A stretch of DNA of 46,423 nucleotides. Source: Acidimicrobiia bacterium. Lineage in GTDB: Bacteria; Actinomycetota; Acidimicrobiia; Spongiisociales; UBA5794. Each line of letters starts with the position of its first letter. The first letter of the stretch is position 1. This document shows positions 1 through 8,326 of this stretch, one piece after another. Position numbers and translations under genes: made by a program. The notes under the pieces are model-generated. The model was not told the DNA's origin. It made no database searches and was given only the letters and a program-made list of their open reading frames with translations. The stretch is taken from NCBI GenBank assembly GCA_036396535.1, contig DASWKR010000006.1, positions 1-46,423 on the forward strand. The letters run 5' to 3'.

Positions 1-1
1 C

Positions 2-961
2 ATGGCTCAGATGCAATACCACAACCCTGCGATGACGGAGCAAGTCGTCTCGCTGCTCGCACCCCTCGGGCGCGGCCTGATCGTCGACGCGACTCTCGGA
101 GGAGGAGGGCATACCCGTGCGATCCTCGCTGCAATGCCAGAGGCGACGGTGATCGGACTCGACCGGGATCAGGACGCGGCGGCGCAGGCCCCGGACGACC
201 CTCGATTCCGCTTCGTGAAGGCGAGCTTCGCCGATCTGGATCTGGTCCTCGCCGAGGCGACTGGAACCGAAGGCCCGCAGCTTGAACGCCCTGTCGAGCC
301 TGGTGTCGGCGCGGACGTGGCTGGCGTGCTGTTCGACCTGGGCGTTTCATCGCATCAGCTCGATGCCGGTGGGCGGGGCTTCTCGTATCGCCGTCCGGGT
401 CCGCTCGACATGCGCATGGGCGACGACGCCCCGATCGACGCATCGACCGTCGTCAACGAGTGGGACCAGCGAGAGCTGGCCTCCATCATTCGCCGCTACG
501 GCGAAGAGCGGTTCGCCAACCGGATCGCCGAGGCGATCGTGGCGGCCCGCCCCCTTGCGGACACGCTCGAGCTCGCACAAGCGGTCGCCGGCGCTGTTCC
601 TCAGGCGGCACGTCGCAGAGGTCACCCGGCTCGCAAGACGTTTCAGGCCATTCGAATCGCGGTCAACGACGAGCTCCATGCTCTGGAGCTCGGTCTCGAC
701 GCGGCGCTTCGTTGGACGCGACCCGGAGGAAGAGTCGTTGTGATCTCCTATCACTCGCTCGAAGACCGGATCGTGAAGAGAAGGTTCGCCGCCGGCACCT
801 CCGGCTGCGAATGTCCTCCCGACCTCCCCGTGTGCGTTTGCGGGCGGGTGGCCGAGCTCCGGTCGCTCGCTCGCAAGCCGCTACGTCCGGGCGAGGACGA
901 GACTGCCAAGAATCCTCGGGTCCGCAGCGCCCGCCTGCGCGCCGTGGAGAAGGTGGCATGA
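2..961 (+). CDS. rsmH: 16S rRNA (cytosine-1402-N4)-methyltransferase RsmH (MraW)
   Basis: Methylates N4 of C1402 in the 16S rRNA decoding centre using S-adenosylmethionine. The 319-residue product has the usual family length. It starts with the typical N-terminus (YHNPAMTEQV) and carries the SAM-binding motif LGGGGHT at residues 32-38, then a conserved C-terminal segment ending NPRVRSARLRAVEK. The first ATG is at base 2 and nothing upstream is visible, so a slightly earlier start cannot be excluded. It is the usual first or second gene of dcw clusters (mraZ would lie to the left). The stop overlaps the next start as ATGA, which suggests translational coupling. Confidence 0.95.
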   Translation: MAQMQYHNPAMTEQVVSLLAPLGRGLIVDATLGGGGHTRAILAAMPEATVIGLDRDQDAAAQAPDDPRFRFVKASFADLDLVLAEATGTEGPQLERPVEPGVGADVAGVLFDLGVSSHQLDAGGRGFSYRRPGPLDMRMGDDAPIDASTVVNEWDQRELASIIRRYGEERFANRIAEAIVAARPLADTLELAQAVAGAVPQAARRRGHPARKTFQAIRIAVNDELHALELGLDAALRWTRPGGRVVVISYHSLEDRIVKRRFAAGTSGCECPPDLPVCVCGRVAELRSLARKPLRPGEDETAKNPRVRSARLRAVEKVA

Positions 962-1365
962 CCGCCAGGGTCGCCAGGCGACCCCATCCGCTCGAGCTCG
1001 AGCTCGCCCGGGGGAGGGCCGTCCCCGCGCCGCATCCCGCCGTCAAGCCCTGGATCGTGTTCGCAGTGGCCGTGGTCCTGGCGTTCTTCGGGCTCATCTA
1101 CTCGCGCATCTCACTCGACAACTCGGCGTTCGAGCTCGATGAGCTCGCCGATCGGATCTCCGAGCAGGAGGCGCTCCACTGGGATCTTCGGCTCGAGGTG
1201 GCGCGGCTCCAGGAGCCCCAGCGGGTCGCCAAGCTCGCCAAGGGGATGGGGCTGGTGTACCCGGCGGAACGCGTTTCGCTCGAGGTACCCGGTGTCGACC
1301 GAGAGGGGCTCGATCCGGAGTACCGCTGGGCGCAACTGAAGGCTCTGCTCAGCGCGCAGCCGTGA
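958..1365 (+). CDS. ftsL: FtsL-like septal membrane protein
   Basis: A 135-residue bitopic protein: basic, proline-rich cytoplasmic head (residues 1-30), one membrane segment at about 32-49, then a heptad-like coiled-coil stretch (about 52-90) and a short periplasmic tail. Sequence similarity in this family is very low; the call rests on topology, size and position between rsmH and ftsI, where ftsL lies in nearly all dcw clusters. FtsL pairs with a DivIC/FtsB-type partner and scaffolds FtsQ and FtsW-FtsI at the septum. The ATG at 958 overlaps the rsmH stop (ATGA). A longer reading frame upstream exists but only runs through rsmH in another frame, so it is not used. Confidence 0.8.
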   Translation: MTARVARRPHPLELELARGRAVPAPHPAVKPWIVFAVAVVLAFFGLIYSRISLDNSAFELDELADRISEQEALHWDLRLEVARLQEPQRVAKLAKGMGLVYPAERVSLEVPGVDREGLDPEYRWAQLKALLSAQP

Positions 1366-1457
1366 TGAGCGGGCCGACCATGACACGCGGAGGCGTGATG
1401 AGGCCGAGTGCTGGCGGCCTGAGGGGGGCAATCCCCTCAGTCGAGAAGGACGACTGA
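1365..1457 (+). CDS. possible 30-aa small ORF bridging ftsL and ftsI
   Basis: An ATG at 1365 shares its A with the ftsL stop (TGATG). The frame stays open for 30 codons and stops at 1455-1457, one base before the GTG of ftsI. The predicted peptide starts MSGPTMTRGG, is basic then acidic at the end (VEKDD), and has no membrane segment. The geometry suits stop/restart translation across the only gap between ftsL and ftsI. Open frames of this length are not rare in GC-rich DNA, and it may only be a carrier for the hairpin at 1419-1440. No family is recognised. Confidence 0.3.
   Translation: MSGPTMTRGGVMRPSAGGLRGAIPSVEKDD
1419..1440 (+). other. perfect 8-bp hairpin before ftsI
   Basis: CTGAGGGG (1419-1426) pairs exactly with CCCCTCAG (1433-1440) around a 6-nt loop. 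No T-run follows, so it is not a standard intrinsic terminator. It ends just upstream of a purine-rich stretch (GAGAAGGA, 1443-1450) that probably serves as ribosome binding site of ftsI, so an effect on ftsI translation or RNA stability is possible. Confidence 0.45.
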
Positions 1458-1458
1458 C

Positions 1459-3195
1459 GTGGCGCGCCGGCCGCGCCGCGGGACCCGCGACAACCGGCTG
1501 CTGACGGTCGGGGTCGTGTTCGTGCTCGCCTGGGGCGGGATCGGGTTCCGCCTGTTCGAGGTCCAGGGCGTCCAGGCGGGCAGCTTCGCGGAGCGGGGTC
1601 AAGAACAGCGGGTGCGGAACGAGGATCTTCCGGCCGACCGAGGCACCATCTTCGACAGAGACGGCGTCGAGCTGGCGGTCTCGATCCGGGCGGTGACGAT
1701 GATCGCCAACCCCAGCGTGATCAAGCGACCCAAGGAGACGGCGAGGCTCATCGCGCCGCTCGTCGGGGTCGACCGTGACGACTTGGCGGAGCGGCTTTCG
1801 AACAACGAGTCACAATTCGCCTACGTCGCCAGGCGCCTGGAACGCAGCCAGGTCGAAGAGGTGTACGCCCTCATCGAGGAGCTCGGGATCGAAGGCTTCT
1901 GGTTCGTCGAGGAGCCGAAGAGGGTGTATCCGGCGGGTCCGCTCGCCGCCCAGGTCGTCGGCTTCGTCCAGGACGACGACGGAGTTGGGATCGAGGGCCT
2001 CGAGTTCCAATACGACGCGGCTCTCGCCGGAGAGCCCGGCAGACAGATCGTCGAGCGGGATCCCTTCGGCAAGCCGATACCGCAAGGCGAGTTCACGATC
2101 GATCCTCCCGTGCCCGGGGCGGACCTGGTCCTCACCCTCGACGGGGCTGTCCAATACGCCACCCAACAGTTCCTCGAGAAGGCGCTGCGGGAAACCAAAG
2201 CAGTGGGTGGGACCGTTGTGGTGCTGTCCGTGAAGACAGGTGAGATCCTCGCCATGGCGAACGCGCCGACGTTCGACCCGAACGAACGCTCGGCATACGA
2301 CCCGATCCATTATCGGAATCGCGCCGTTGCCGACGTGTACGAGCCCGGCTCGACGCTCAAGGTGGTGACGATCTCTGCTGCGATGAATGAAGGCATCGTC
2401 GAGCGCAACACGCTCTTCGACGTTCCGGGGGAGCTCGAGATCCACGACAAGGTCTACACCGACGAGGCCCGCAAGAAGGCGGAGCGGATGACCGTGGCGG
2501 ACATCGTCGCCAGGTCGTCGAACATCGGGACCATCCTCATCGAGCAGGAGCTCGGCAACGACCTGCTGTCCGCATATCTGCAGGCGTTCGGTCTCGGGAA
2601 GAAGGCGTCCGGCGAGTTCCCGGGCGAGGCGTCCGGCAGCTTGCAGCCCGTGAGCGAGTGGTGCGACACGACCTGCGGGCCATCGACCGCCATCGGATAC
2701 CGGGTTGGTGTGACCCCGCTCCAGATGGCGAGCGTGTTCGGCGCCATCGCCAACGACGGTCTGTGGATCGAGCCCCACATCGTGCGCGAGACGCTTCACA
2801 GCTCTGGTGAGCGCGATGTCTACGACCCGGTGACCCGTCCGGTGCTGTCGGAGAGCACCGCCGGCGTCATGCGCCGCCTGCTCCAGGGTGTCGTCGAGGA
2901 GGGGACGGGGTGGCGGGCCGCCATCGACGGTTACACGGTCGGTGGGAAGACGGGGACGACGGAGAAGTTCGTCCCTGGAAAGGGATACAGCAAGAAGGAC
3001 CGGATCGCCAGCTTCATCGGCATGGCTCCCGTCGACGACCCGGAGCTGGTCGTGGCGGTGATGCTCGACTCGCCCCATGGCGAGCTCGCCAAGGACGTCG
3101 ACCTCAAGTTCGGCGGCGTCTCGGCCGCCCCGTTGTTCGCCGAGGTCATGGAAGCGGCGCTCCATCGACTGGGAGTAGCTCCCGATGCCGAGTGA
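1459..3195 (+). CDS. ftsI: septal peptidoglycan transpeptidase FtsI (class B PBP, PBP3)
   Basis: Cross-links septal peptidoglycan together with the FtsW glycosyltransferase. The 578-residue protein has a short basic cytoplasmic tail, one membrane anchor (about residues 14-33), a PBP dimerisation domain, and a penicillin-binding transpeptidase domain. All three active-site motifs are present: STLK at 298-301 (acylated serine 298), SSN at 353-355 and KTGT at 497-500. The GTG at 1459 is chosen because an in-frame stop at 1420-1422 blocks extension and no other start lies between; GAGAAGGA precedes it. Its 3' end overlaps murE by 11 nt. Confidence 0.96.
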   Translation: MARRPRRGTRDNRLLTVGVVFVLAWGGIGFRLFEVQGVQAGSFAERGQEQRVRNEDLPADRGTIFDRDGVELAVSIRAVTMIANPSVIKRPKETARLIAPLVGVDRDDLAERLSNNESQFAYVARRLERSQVEEVYALIEELGIEGFWFVEEPKRVYPAGPLAAQVVGFVQDDDGVGIEGLEFQYDAALAGEPGRQIVERDPFGKPIPQGEFTIDPPVPGADLVLTLDGAVQYATQQFLEKALRETKAVGGTVVVLSVKTGEILAMANAPTFDPNERSAYDPIHYRNRAVADVYEPGSTLKVVTISAAMNEGIVERNTLFDVPGELEIHDKVYTDEARKKAERMTVADIVARSSNIGTILIEQELGNDLLSAYLQAFGLGKKASGEFPGEASGSLQPVSEWCDTTCGPSTAIGYRVGVTPLQMASVFGAIANDGLWIEPHIVRETLHSSGERDVYDPVTRPVLSESTAGVMRRLLQGVVEEGTGWRAAIDGYTVGGKTGTTEKFVPGKGYSKKDRIASFIGMAPVDDPELVVAVMLDSPHGELAKDVDLKFGGVSAAPLFAEVMEAALHRLGVAPDAE

Positions 3196-4651
3196 AGCCG
3201 TGTCGGTCGAGGCGCTCGCCGCCGAGGTGCCCGACACGACCGTAGATGTCGTCGGGCGCTCGGTGTTGGTGAGCGACGTCCACCACGACTCGCGCGACGT
3301 GACGCCGGGGTCGGTGTTCGTCGCCGTGCGGGGCGAGCGGCGCGACGGCCACACGAGAGTCGACGAGGCGATCGGCAAGGGGGCCGTTGCCGTCGTGGTC
3401 GACCACCGCCTCGACGTCGAGGTGACCCAGATCGTCGTGCCCGACACGCGCCGTGCCATGCCGTGGATCGCAGCCGCGGCGCACGGTCATCCCTCGCGAT
3501 CGCTGACCGTCGTCGGTGTCACCGGAACCAACGGCAAGACGACCGTCACCCACATGATCGAGGCGATCGCCGTCGCCGCCGGTCGGCGCTGCGCGATCGT
3601 CGGAACGGTTGGAGCGAGAATCGCCGGGACACCCGTGTCGATCAGCAGGACCACGCCCGAGGCGACGGACCTGCAGCGGCTCCTCGGAGCGATGCGGGAC
3701 GAGGACGTCGACGTCGTCGCCGTCGAGGTGTCGTCACACGCCCTGTCGCTCCACAGGGTCGACGCGGTGGATTTCGCCGTCGTGGCGTTCACCAACCTCT
3801 CCCAGGACCATCTCGATTTCCACGGAGACATGGCCTCCTACTTCGCCGCCAAGCGGTCGCTGTTCACCTCGGCCAGGGCCTCGCACGCCGTCATCTGGAT
3901 CGACGACCCGCACGGCGCCATCATCGCGAGGTCGACAGATCTCGACACCACGACGGTCGGGTTCTCGGACGGTGCCGACGTCCGAGCCGTCGACGTCGAG
4001 CTGTCGGTGAACGGCTCGCGATTCGTCGCCGTCTCGCCCGACGGCGAGGCAGCCGTGTCGATCGCCCTGCCCGGCCGGTTCAATGTCGCCAACGCGCTCG
4101 TCGCGATCGCCTGTGCCGCCGGGATCGGAGTCGGGCCGAAGGACGCTGCGGCGGGACTGGCTCACCTCGACCAGGTGCCGGGAAGGTTCGAGACGATCGA
4201 CTCCGGGCAGCCGTTCGGAGTCATCGTCGACTACGCCCACACGCCGGAGGCGATCTCCTCGGTCATCGCCGAGACCCGTCAGATCGCCGACGGCAGGGTG
4301 ATCGTCGTCTTCGGAGCCGGAGGCGACCGGGACCCGCTCAAGCGGCCCCTCATGGGCGCCGCCGCCGAGGCAGCCGACGTGGTCATCGTCACCTCGGACA
4401 ATCCGAGGTCTGAGGACCCGCAGTCGATCATCGATGCGATCGTGTCCGGAATGTCGACCATGCCAGGCGTCGAGATCGAACGGCGACGGGCGATCGCCGC
4501 CGCCGTCGAGCTCGCCCAGCCGTCCGATGTGGTGTTGATCCTCGGCCGGGGCCACGAGCCGCGCCAGGAGCTCGCCCACGGCGACCTCGTCGACTTCGAC
4601 GACCGGGTCGAGGCCGGGAGGGCGCTGCTCGCCGCCGGGTGGTCGCCGTGA
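3185..4651 (+). CDS. murE: UDP-MurNAc-tripeptide synthetase MurE (meso-DAP adding)
   Basis: ATP-dependent ligase that adds the third stem-peptide residue to UDP-MurNAc-L-Ala-D-Glu in the cytoplasm. It is 488 residues long, normal for the family. The ATP loop GTNGKTT is at 114-120. The substrate-choice motif DNPRSEDP at 405-412 is the form typical of meso-diaminopimelate-adding enzymes, so the cell wall is inferred to be DAP-type. The ATG at 3185 lies within the end of ftsI (11-nt overlap), and its own stop overlaps the murF start. Confidence 0.97.
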   Translation: MPSEAVSVEALAAEVPDTTVDVVGRSVLVSDVHHDSRDVTPGSVFVAVRGERRDGHTRVDEAIGKGAVAVVVDHRLDVEVTQIVVPDTRRAMPWIAAAAHGHPSRSLTVVGVTGTNGKTTVTHMIEAIAVAAGRRCAIVGTVGARIAGTPVSISRTTPEATDLQRLLGAMRDEDVDVVAVEVSSHALSLHRVDAVDFAVVAFTNLSQDHLDFHGDMASYFAAKRSLFTSARASHAVIWIDDPHGAIIARSTDLDTTTVGFSDGADVRAVDVELSVNGSRFVAVSPDGEAAVSIALPGRFNVANALVAIACAAGIGVGPKDAAAGLAHLDQVPGRFETIDSGQPFGVIVDYAHTPEAISSVIAETRQIADGRVIVVFGAGGDRDPLKRPLMGAAAEAADVVIVTSDNPRSEDPQSIIDAIVSGMSTMPGVEIERRRAIAAAVELAQPSDVVLILGRGHEPRQELAHGDLVDFDDRVEAGRALLAAGWSP

Positions 4652-5982
4652 CGTTGTCCTGGACCTTGCTCGAAGCGGCGCAGGCGACCGGCGGCACGGT
4701 GTTCGGCGATCCGGCGACGCACCTCGCCGGGGTCTCGACCGACTCGCGAGCCGTGAGGCACGGTGATCTGTTCGTGGCAGTCGCCGGGACGACGTCCGAC
4801 GGTCACGGTTTCGTCGACGGAGCCATCGACCACGGCGCCGCGGCGGTCCTCGTCCGCGCCGGCATGGGAATCGCGGCCGAGCCGCGGGTAGAGGTGGGAG
4901 ACACCACGGTAGCTCTGCGTGACCTCGCCACCCACCGCAGGGGTCAGCTCGATGTGGCAGTCGTGGCGATCACCGGCAGCACCGGGAAGACGACGACGAA
5001 GGATCTGCTGGCGTCGGCGCTGCCCGGCGTCTACGCCGCTCCCCGATCCTTCAACAACGAGTTCGGGGTGCCGCTCACGGTGCTGTCCGCGCCCGATTCC
5101 GCCCGCTACCTCGTCGCCGAGGTCGGCTCACGCGGCGCCGGGGACATCGAGTACCTGATGCCCGCCGTCAAACCGGATGTTGCGATCATCACGAACCTCG
5201 GTCTCGTCCACCTCGAGACGTTCGGTACGACGGACAGGCTCGCCGACGCCAAGTGGGAGCTCGTCGCCGGACTCGGGCGCGGTGGCGTCGCCGTCCTCCC
5301 GGCAGACGAACCGAGGCTGCGCCGGGCCCACGAAGGGTCGACGGTCACGTTCGGCGTCGACTACATCGCCGACGTGATGGCGTACGACGTCGAGCTCGAC
5401 GACGCCGGACGACCGCGGTTCCGCCTGATGACCCCGGACGATGACGTCGAGGTGCGCTTGGCGATGGCGGGCCGCCACAACGCCGCCAACGCGGCCGCCG
5501 CCGTCGCCGCGGCGATCGGGCTCGACGTCGACCTGGAGACGATCCTGCCGGGCCTCGAGGAGGCGAGCGGCTCCCCGTGGCGCATGGAGATCCACCGGGG
5601 CAGGTACACCGTCGTGAACGACGCGTACAACGCCAACCCGGACTCGGTGGCTGCGGCATTGGAGACGGTCGCCGCCATGTCGCACCATCCGATAGCGGTC
5701 CTGGGCCTGATGGCCGAGCTCGGTCATGTTGCCGAGGCCGAGCACCGCCGCATCGGGGCGCTGGCCGTCGAGCTCGGGTTCCGGGCGGTCGTGACCGTCG
5801 GTGACGACCCGGGGATCGCCTTGGGAGCAGGGTCGATCGCCCACCCGGTGGCGGATGACCACGAGGCCGCCGTCGTCCTCAAGCGCATCATCGAGCCGAA
5901 CGACGTCGTGCTCGTCAAGGCGTCGCGGGCCGTCGGCCTGGAACGGCTGGCGGCAGCCCTCATCGAGGAGTCGGCTTCGTGA
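4648..5982 (+). CDS. murF: UDP-MurNAc-pentapeptide synthetase MurF
   Basis: Ligates D-Ala-D-Ala to the UDP-MurNAc-tripeptide, the last cytoplasmic step before MraY. The ATP loop GSTGKTTT is at 110-117, followed by the conserved NNEFGVPLT and the NDAYNANPDS segment typical of MurF. The GTG at 4648 gives a GTGA overlap with the murE stop, the pattern used by the neighbouring genes; an in-frame GTG at 4639 would add three residues. No ddl gene for the D-Ala-D-Ala substrate lies in the window. Confidence 0.96.
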   Translation: MTLSWTLLEAAQATGGTVFGDPATHLAGVSTDSRAVRHGDLFVAVAGTTSDGHGFVDGAIDHGAAAVLVRAGMGIAAEPRVEVGDTTVALRDLATHRRGQLDVAVVAITGSTGKTTTKDLLASALPGVYAAPRSFNNEFGVPLTVLSAPDSARYLVAEVGSRGAGDIEYLMPAVKPDVAIITNLGLVHLETFGTTDRLADAKWELVAGLGRGGVAVLPADEPRLRRAHEGSTVTFGVDYIADVMAYDVELDDAGRPRFRLMTPDDDVEVRLAMAGRHNAANAAAAVAAAIGLDVDLETILPGLEEASGSPWRMEIHRGRYTVVNDAYNANPDSVAAALETVAAMSHHPIAVLGLMAELGHVAEAEHRRIGALAVELGFRAVVTVGDDPGIALGAGSIAHPVADDHEAAVVLKRIIEPNDVVLVKASRAVGLERLAAALIEESAS

Positions 5983-7043
5983 TCTCGCTGCTCCTCTCCT
6001 CGGCGACCGCCTTCGTCATCACCATCTTCGGAACACCGATCGCCATCAGATACCTGCGCGGCCGGGGGATCGGCCAATTCATCCAGGAGGAGGTCGAGGG
6101 CCACAGCCACAAGCGGGGCACGCCGACGATGGGCGGCGTGGTGATCATCGTGTCCGTCGTCGTCGCCTACGTCGTCGCCCACGTGCGGCTCTGGGAGTTC
6201 GACACGGGGTTCGGGTTCACGGTGCAGCCGTTCGCCTCTGTGGGGTGGCTGGCGATCCTCGGCTTCGTCGGCATGGGGGTGATCGGCTTCCTGGACGACT
6301 ACGTCAAGTACGCCAAACGAGAGAACAAGGGACTTTCGAAGCGCTGGAAGTTCATCGGGCAGCTCGTCATCGCCGCGCTGTTCGCCTGGGGGGCGGTGGC
6401 GGCCGACGTCAGCACGAAGCTGTCGCTGACGCGGGCCGACATGGGCTTCGAGCTCGGGCCGTGGCTCTACGCCGTGCTCGTGCTTCTCATGCTCACCGCC
6501 GCCGCCAACGCAGTGAACCTCACGGACGGGCTCGATGGCCTGGTGGCAGGCTCCGGATCTCTCGTCTTCGGAGCCTATGTGCTCGTTGCCTTCTGGCAGT
6601 TCAGGAACGCCGACTTCTATGCGGTCTCGGGAGCGCTCGACCTCGGCATGTTCGCGGCGGCGCTCGCAGGCGCGTCGCTCGCCTTCCTGTGGTGGAACGC
6701 CGCCCCGGCGGACATCTTCATGGGGGACGTCGGCTCGCAGGCGCTCGGGGGCGCACTCGCCAGCCTGGCGCTGCTCACCAACACCCACTTGTTGCTCGTG
6801 CTCCTTGGAGGGCTCTACGTGATGGTGACGATGTCCGTCATCGTCCAGGTGGCCGTGTTCAAGGCGACGGGGAGGCGGGTGTTCCGGATGGCGCCGCTTC
6901 ACCACCACTTCGAGCTCAAAGGATGGCCGGAGACGACGGTCATCGTTCGATTCTGGATCCTCGCCGGGATCTCGGTGGCCATCGGCGTCGGCATCTTCTA
7001 CGCCGACTTCCTGGCGACGACCAACGGTGGGATCCTGCCGTGA
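5979..7043 (+). CDS. mraY: phospho-MurNAc-pentapeptide transferase MraY
   Basis: Integral membrane enzyme that moves phospho-MurNAc-pentapeptide from UDP onto undecaprenyl phosphate, giving lipid I. The 354-residue protein has about ten hydrophobic segments. Hallmarks are GTPTMGG near residue 48, the aspartate pair in FLDDYVK (106-107), NLTDGLDG at 180-187, MGDVGSQALGG, and the histidine run HHHFELKGW near the C-terminus. The GTG start overlaps the murF stop as GTGA. Confidence 0.97.
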   Translation: MISLLLSSATAFVITIFGTPIAIRYLRGRGIGQFIQEEVEGHSHKRGTPTMGGVVIIVSVVVAYVVAHVRLWEFDTGFGFTVQPFASVGWLAILGFVGMGVIGFLDDYVKYAKRENKGLSKRWKFIGQLVIAALFAWGAVAADVSTKLSLTRADMGFELGPWLYAVLVLLMLTAAANAVNLTDGLDGLVAGSGSLVFGAYVLVAFWQFRNADFYAVSGALDLGMFAAALAGASLAFLWWNAAPADIFMGDVGSQALGGALASLALLTNTHLLLVLLGGLYVMVTMSVIVQVAVFKATGRRVFRMAPLHHHFELKGWPETTVIVRFWILAGISVAIGVGIFYADFLATTNGGILP

Positions 7044-8326
7044 AGGTGCTGGTGCTCGGGGCGGCGGTCAGCGGGAAGGCTGCGGCCGCTTTGGCCCGTC
7101 GCCTCGGCCACGACGTGACGGTGTACGACGAGTCACCCGAGCAGGTCGCCGGCATCGACGCCGATCGGGTGGCAACAGGAGAGTGGGACGACGGGCTCCT
7201 CGAGGGCGTCGAGGTGGTCGTCACCAGCCCCGGGATCCCCGAGGGGGCTGCGCCGATTCGGGCCGTCATCGAGTCGGGCACCCCGCTGTGGAGCGAGATG
7301 GAGTTCGCGGCTCGCCACCTCGACATCCCATACGGTGCCGTCACCGCGACGAACGGCAAGACGACCGTCACCCAAGCAGCCGCCCAGATGCTCGCCGTTT
7401 CCGGCATGCACGCCGTGGCAGCCGGGAACATCGGGACGGCGCTCTCGGACGTCGTCGGCAGCGACGCCGAGGTCGCCGTCGTCGAGGCGTCGAGCTTCCA
7501 GCTGCGCTTCATCGACGAGTTCCGACCGGATGGTGCAGTGCTCCTCAACATCGCTCCCGACCATCTCGACTGGCACGCCACGTTCGAGGGCTACGTCGCC
7601 GCCAAGCGGAGAATCGCCGAGAACCAGGCGGCCGTCGATCTGCTGGTGTACGACGCGGACGACCCGGGGGCTTCGGCCGCCGTCGAGGGGCTCCGACCCC
7701 GTTTGGTTCCCGTGAGCGGCGGAAGGCTGCCGGTGGGCGGCGCCGGCCCGCAAGGTGACGACCTCGTGGTCATCGACGAGCGGTTCCCGCTTCCCGACGG
7801 AGGCCCCGTCCACGTCGTCGACATGGCTGCCGCGGCCGTCTTGGCACGTCACCTCGGGGCGACCCGGGAGGGTATCGAGAGGGTCCTGGAGGTCTTCACG
7901 CCGGCGCGGCACCGGAGGACGGTGGTCGGGACGTGGGACGGCGTCGCCTGGGTGAACGACTCGAAGGCGACGAACCCGCACGCCGCCGTGGCGGCCGCAT
8001 CCGCCTACCCATCCGTCGTCTTGATCGCCGGCGGCAGGAACAAGGGCCTCGACCTGTCGCCACTCGGCGCCGTTCCGAGCGTGAAGGCAGTCATCGCCAT
8101 CGGCGAGGCGGCGGACGAGCTGGCTGGGTCGGTCGCCGCCGGCAAGTTCCACCGCGCTCCGAGCTTGGCGGCCGCCATCGCCCTCGCCGACCATCTGGCG
8201 CGGGCAGGCGACACGGTTCTGCTCGCTCCGGCGTGTGCCAGCTTCGACATGTTCTCCTCGTACGGGGAGCGAGGCGACGCCTTCACGCGGCTCGTCACGA
8301 CCCGCAAGGAGGGTTCGCGTGGCTAG
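7040..8326 (+). CDS. murD: UDP-MurNAc-L-alanine:D-glutamate ligase MurD
   Basis: Adds D-Glu to UDP-MurNAc-L-Ala. The 428-residue protein starts with a Rossmann-like motif (VLVLGAAVSGKAA) and has the ATP loop VTATNGKTT at 101-109, where the usual GTNGKTT has Ala103 in place of Gly. The family motifs NIAPDHLDWH, ARHRRTVVG, NDSKATNPHAA and LLAPACASFDMF are all present. The GTG at 7040 is in GTGA overlap with mraY. An earlier open frame from 5801 is only read-through of mraY in another frame. Confidence 0.96.
   Translation: MKVLVLGAAVSGKAAAALARRLGHDVTVYDESPEQVAGIDADRVATGEWDDGLLEGVEVVVTSPGIPEGAAPIRAVIESGTPLWSEMEFAARHLDIPYGAVTATNGKTTVTQAAAQMLAVSGMHAVAAGNIGTALSDVVGSDAEVAVVEASSFQLRFIDEFRPDGAVLLNIAPDHLDWHATFEGYVAAKRRIAENQAAVDLLVYDADDPGASAAVEGLRPRLVPVSGGRLPVGGAGPQGDDLVVIDERFPLPDGGPVHVVDMAAAAVLARHLGATREGIERVLEVFTPARHRRTVVGTWDGVAWVNDSKATNPHAAVAAASAYPSVVLIAGGRNKGLDLSPLGAVPSVKAVIAIGEAADELAGSVAAGKFHRAPSLAAAIALADHLARAGDTVLLAPACASFDMFSSYGERGDAFTRLVTTRKEGSRG

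Noticed and set aside
1810-3459. 549-codon open frame antisense to ftsI and murE
   Set aside because: Both opposite genes are fully supported by motifs; this frame shows none.
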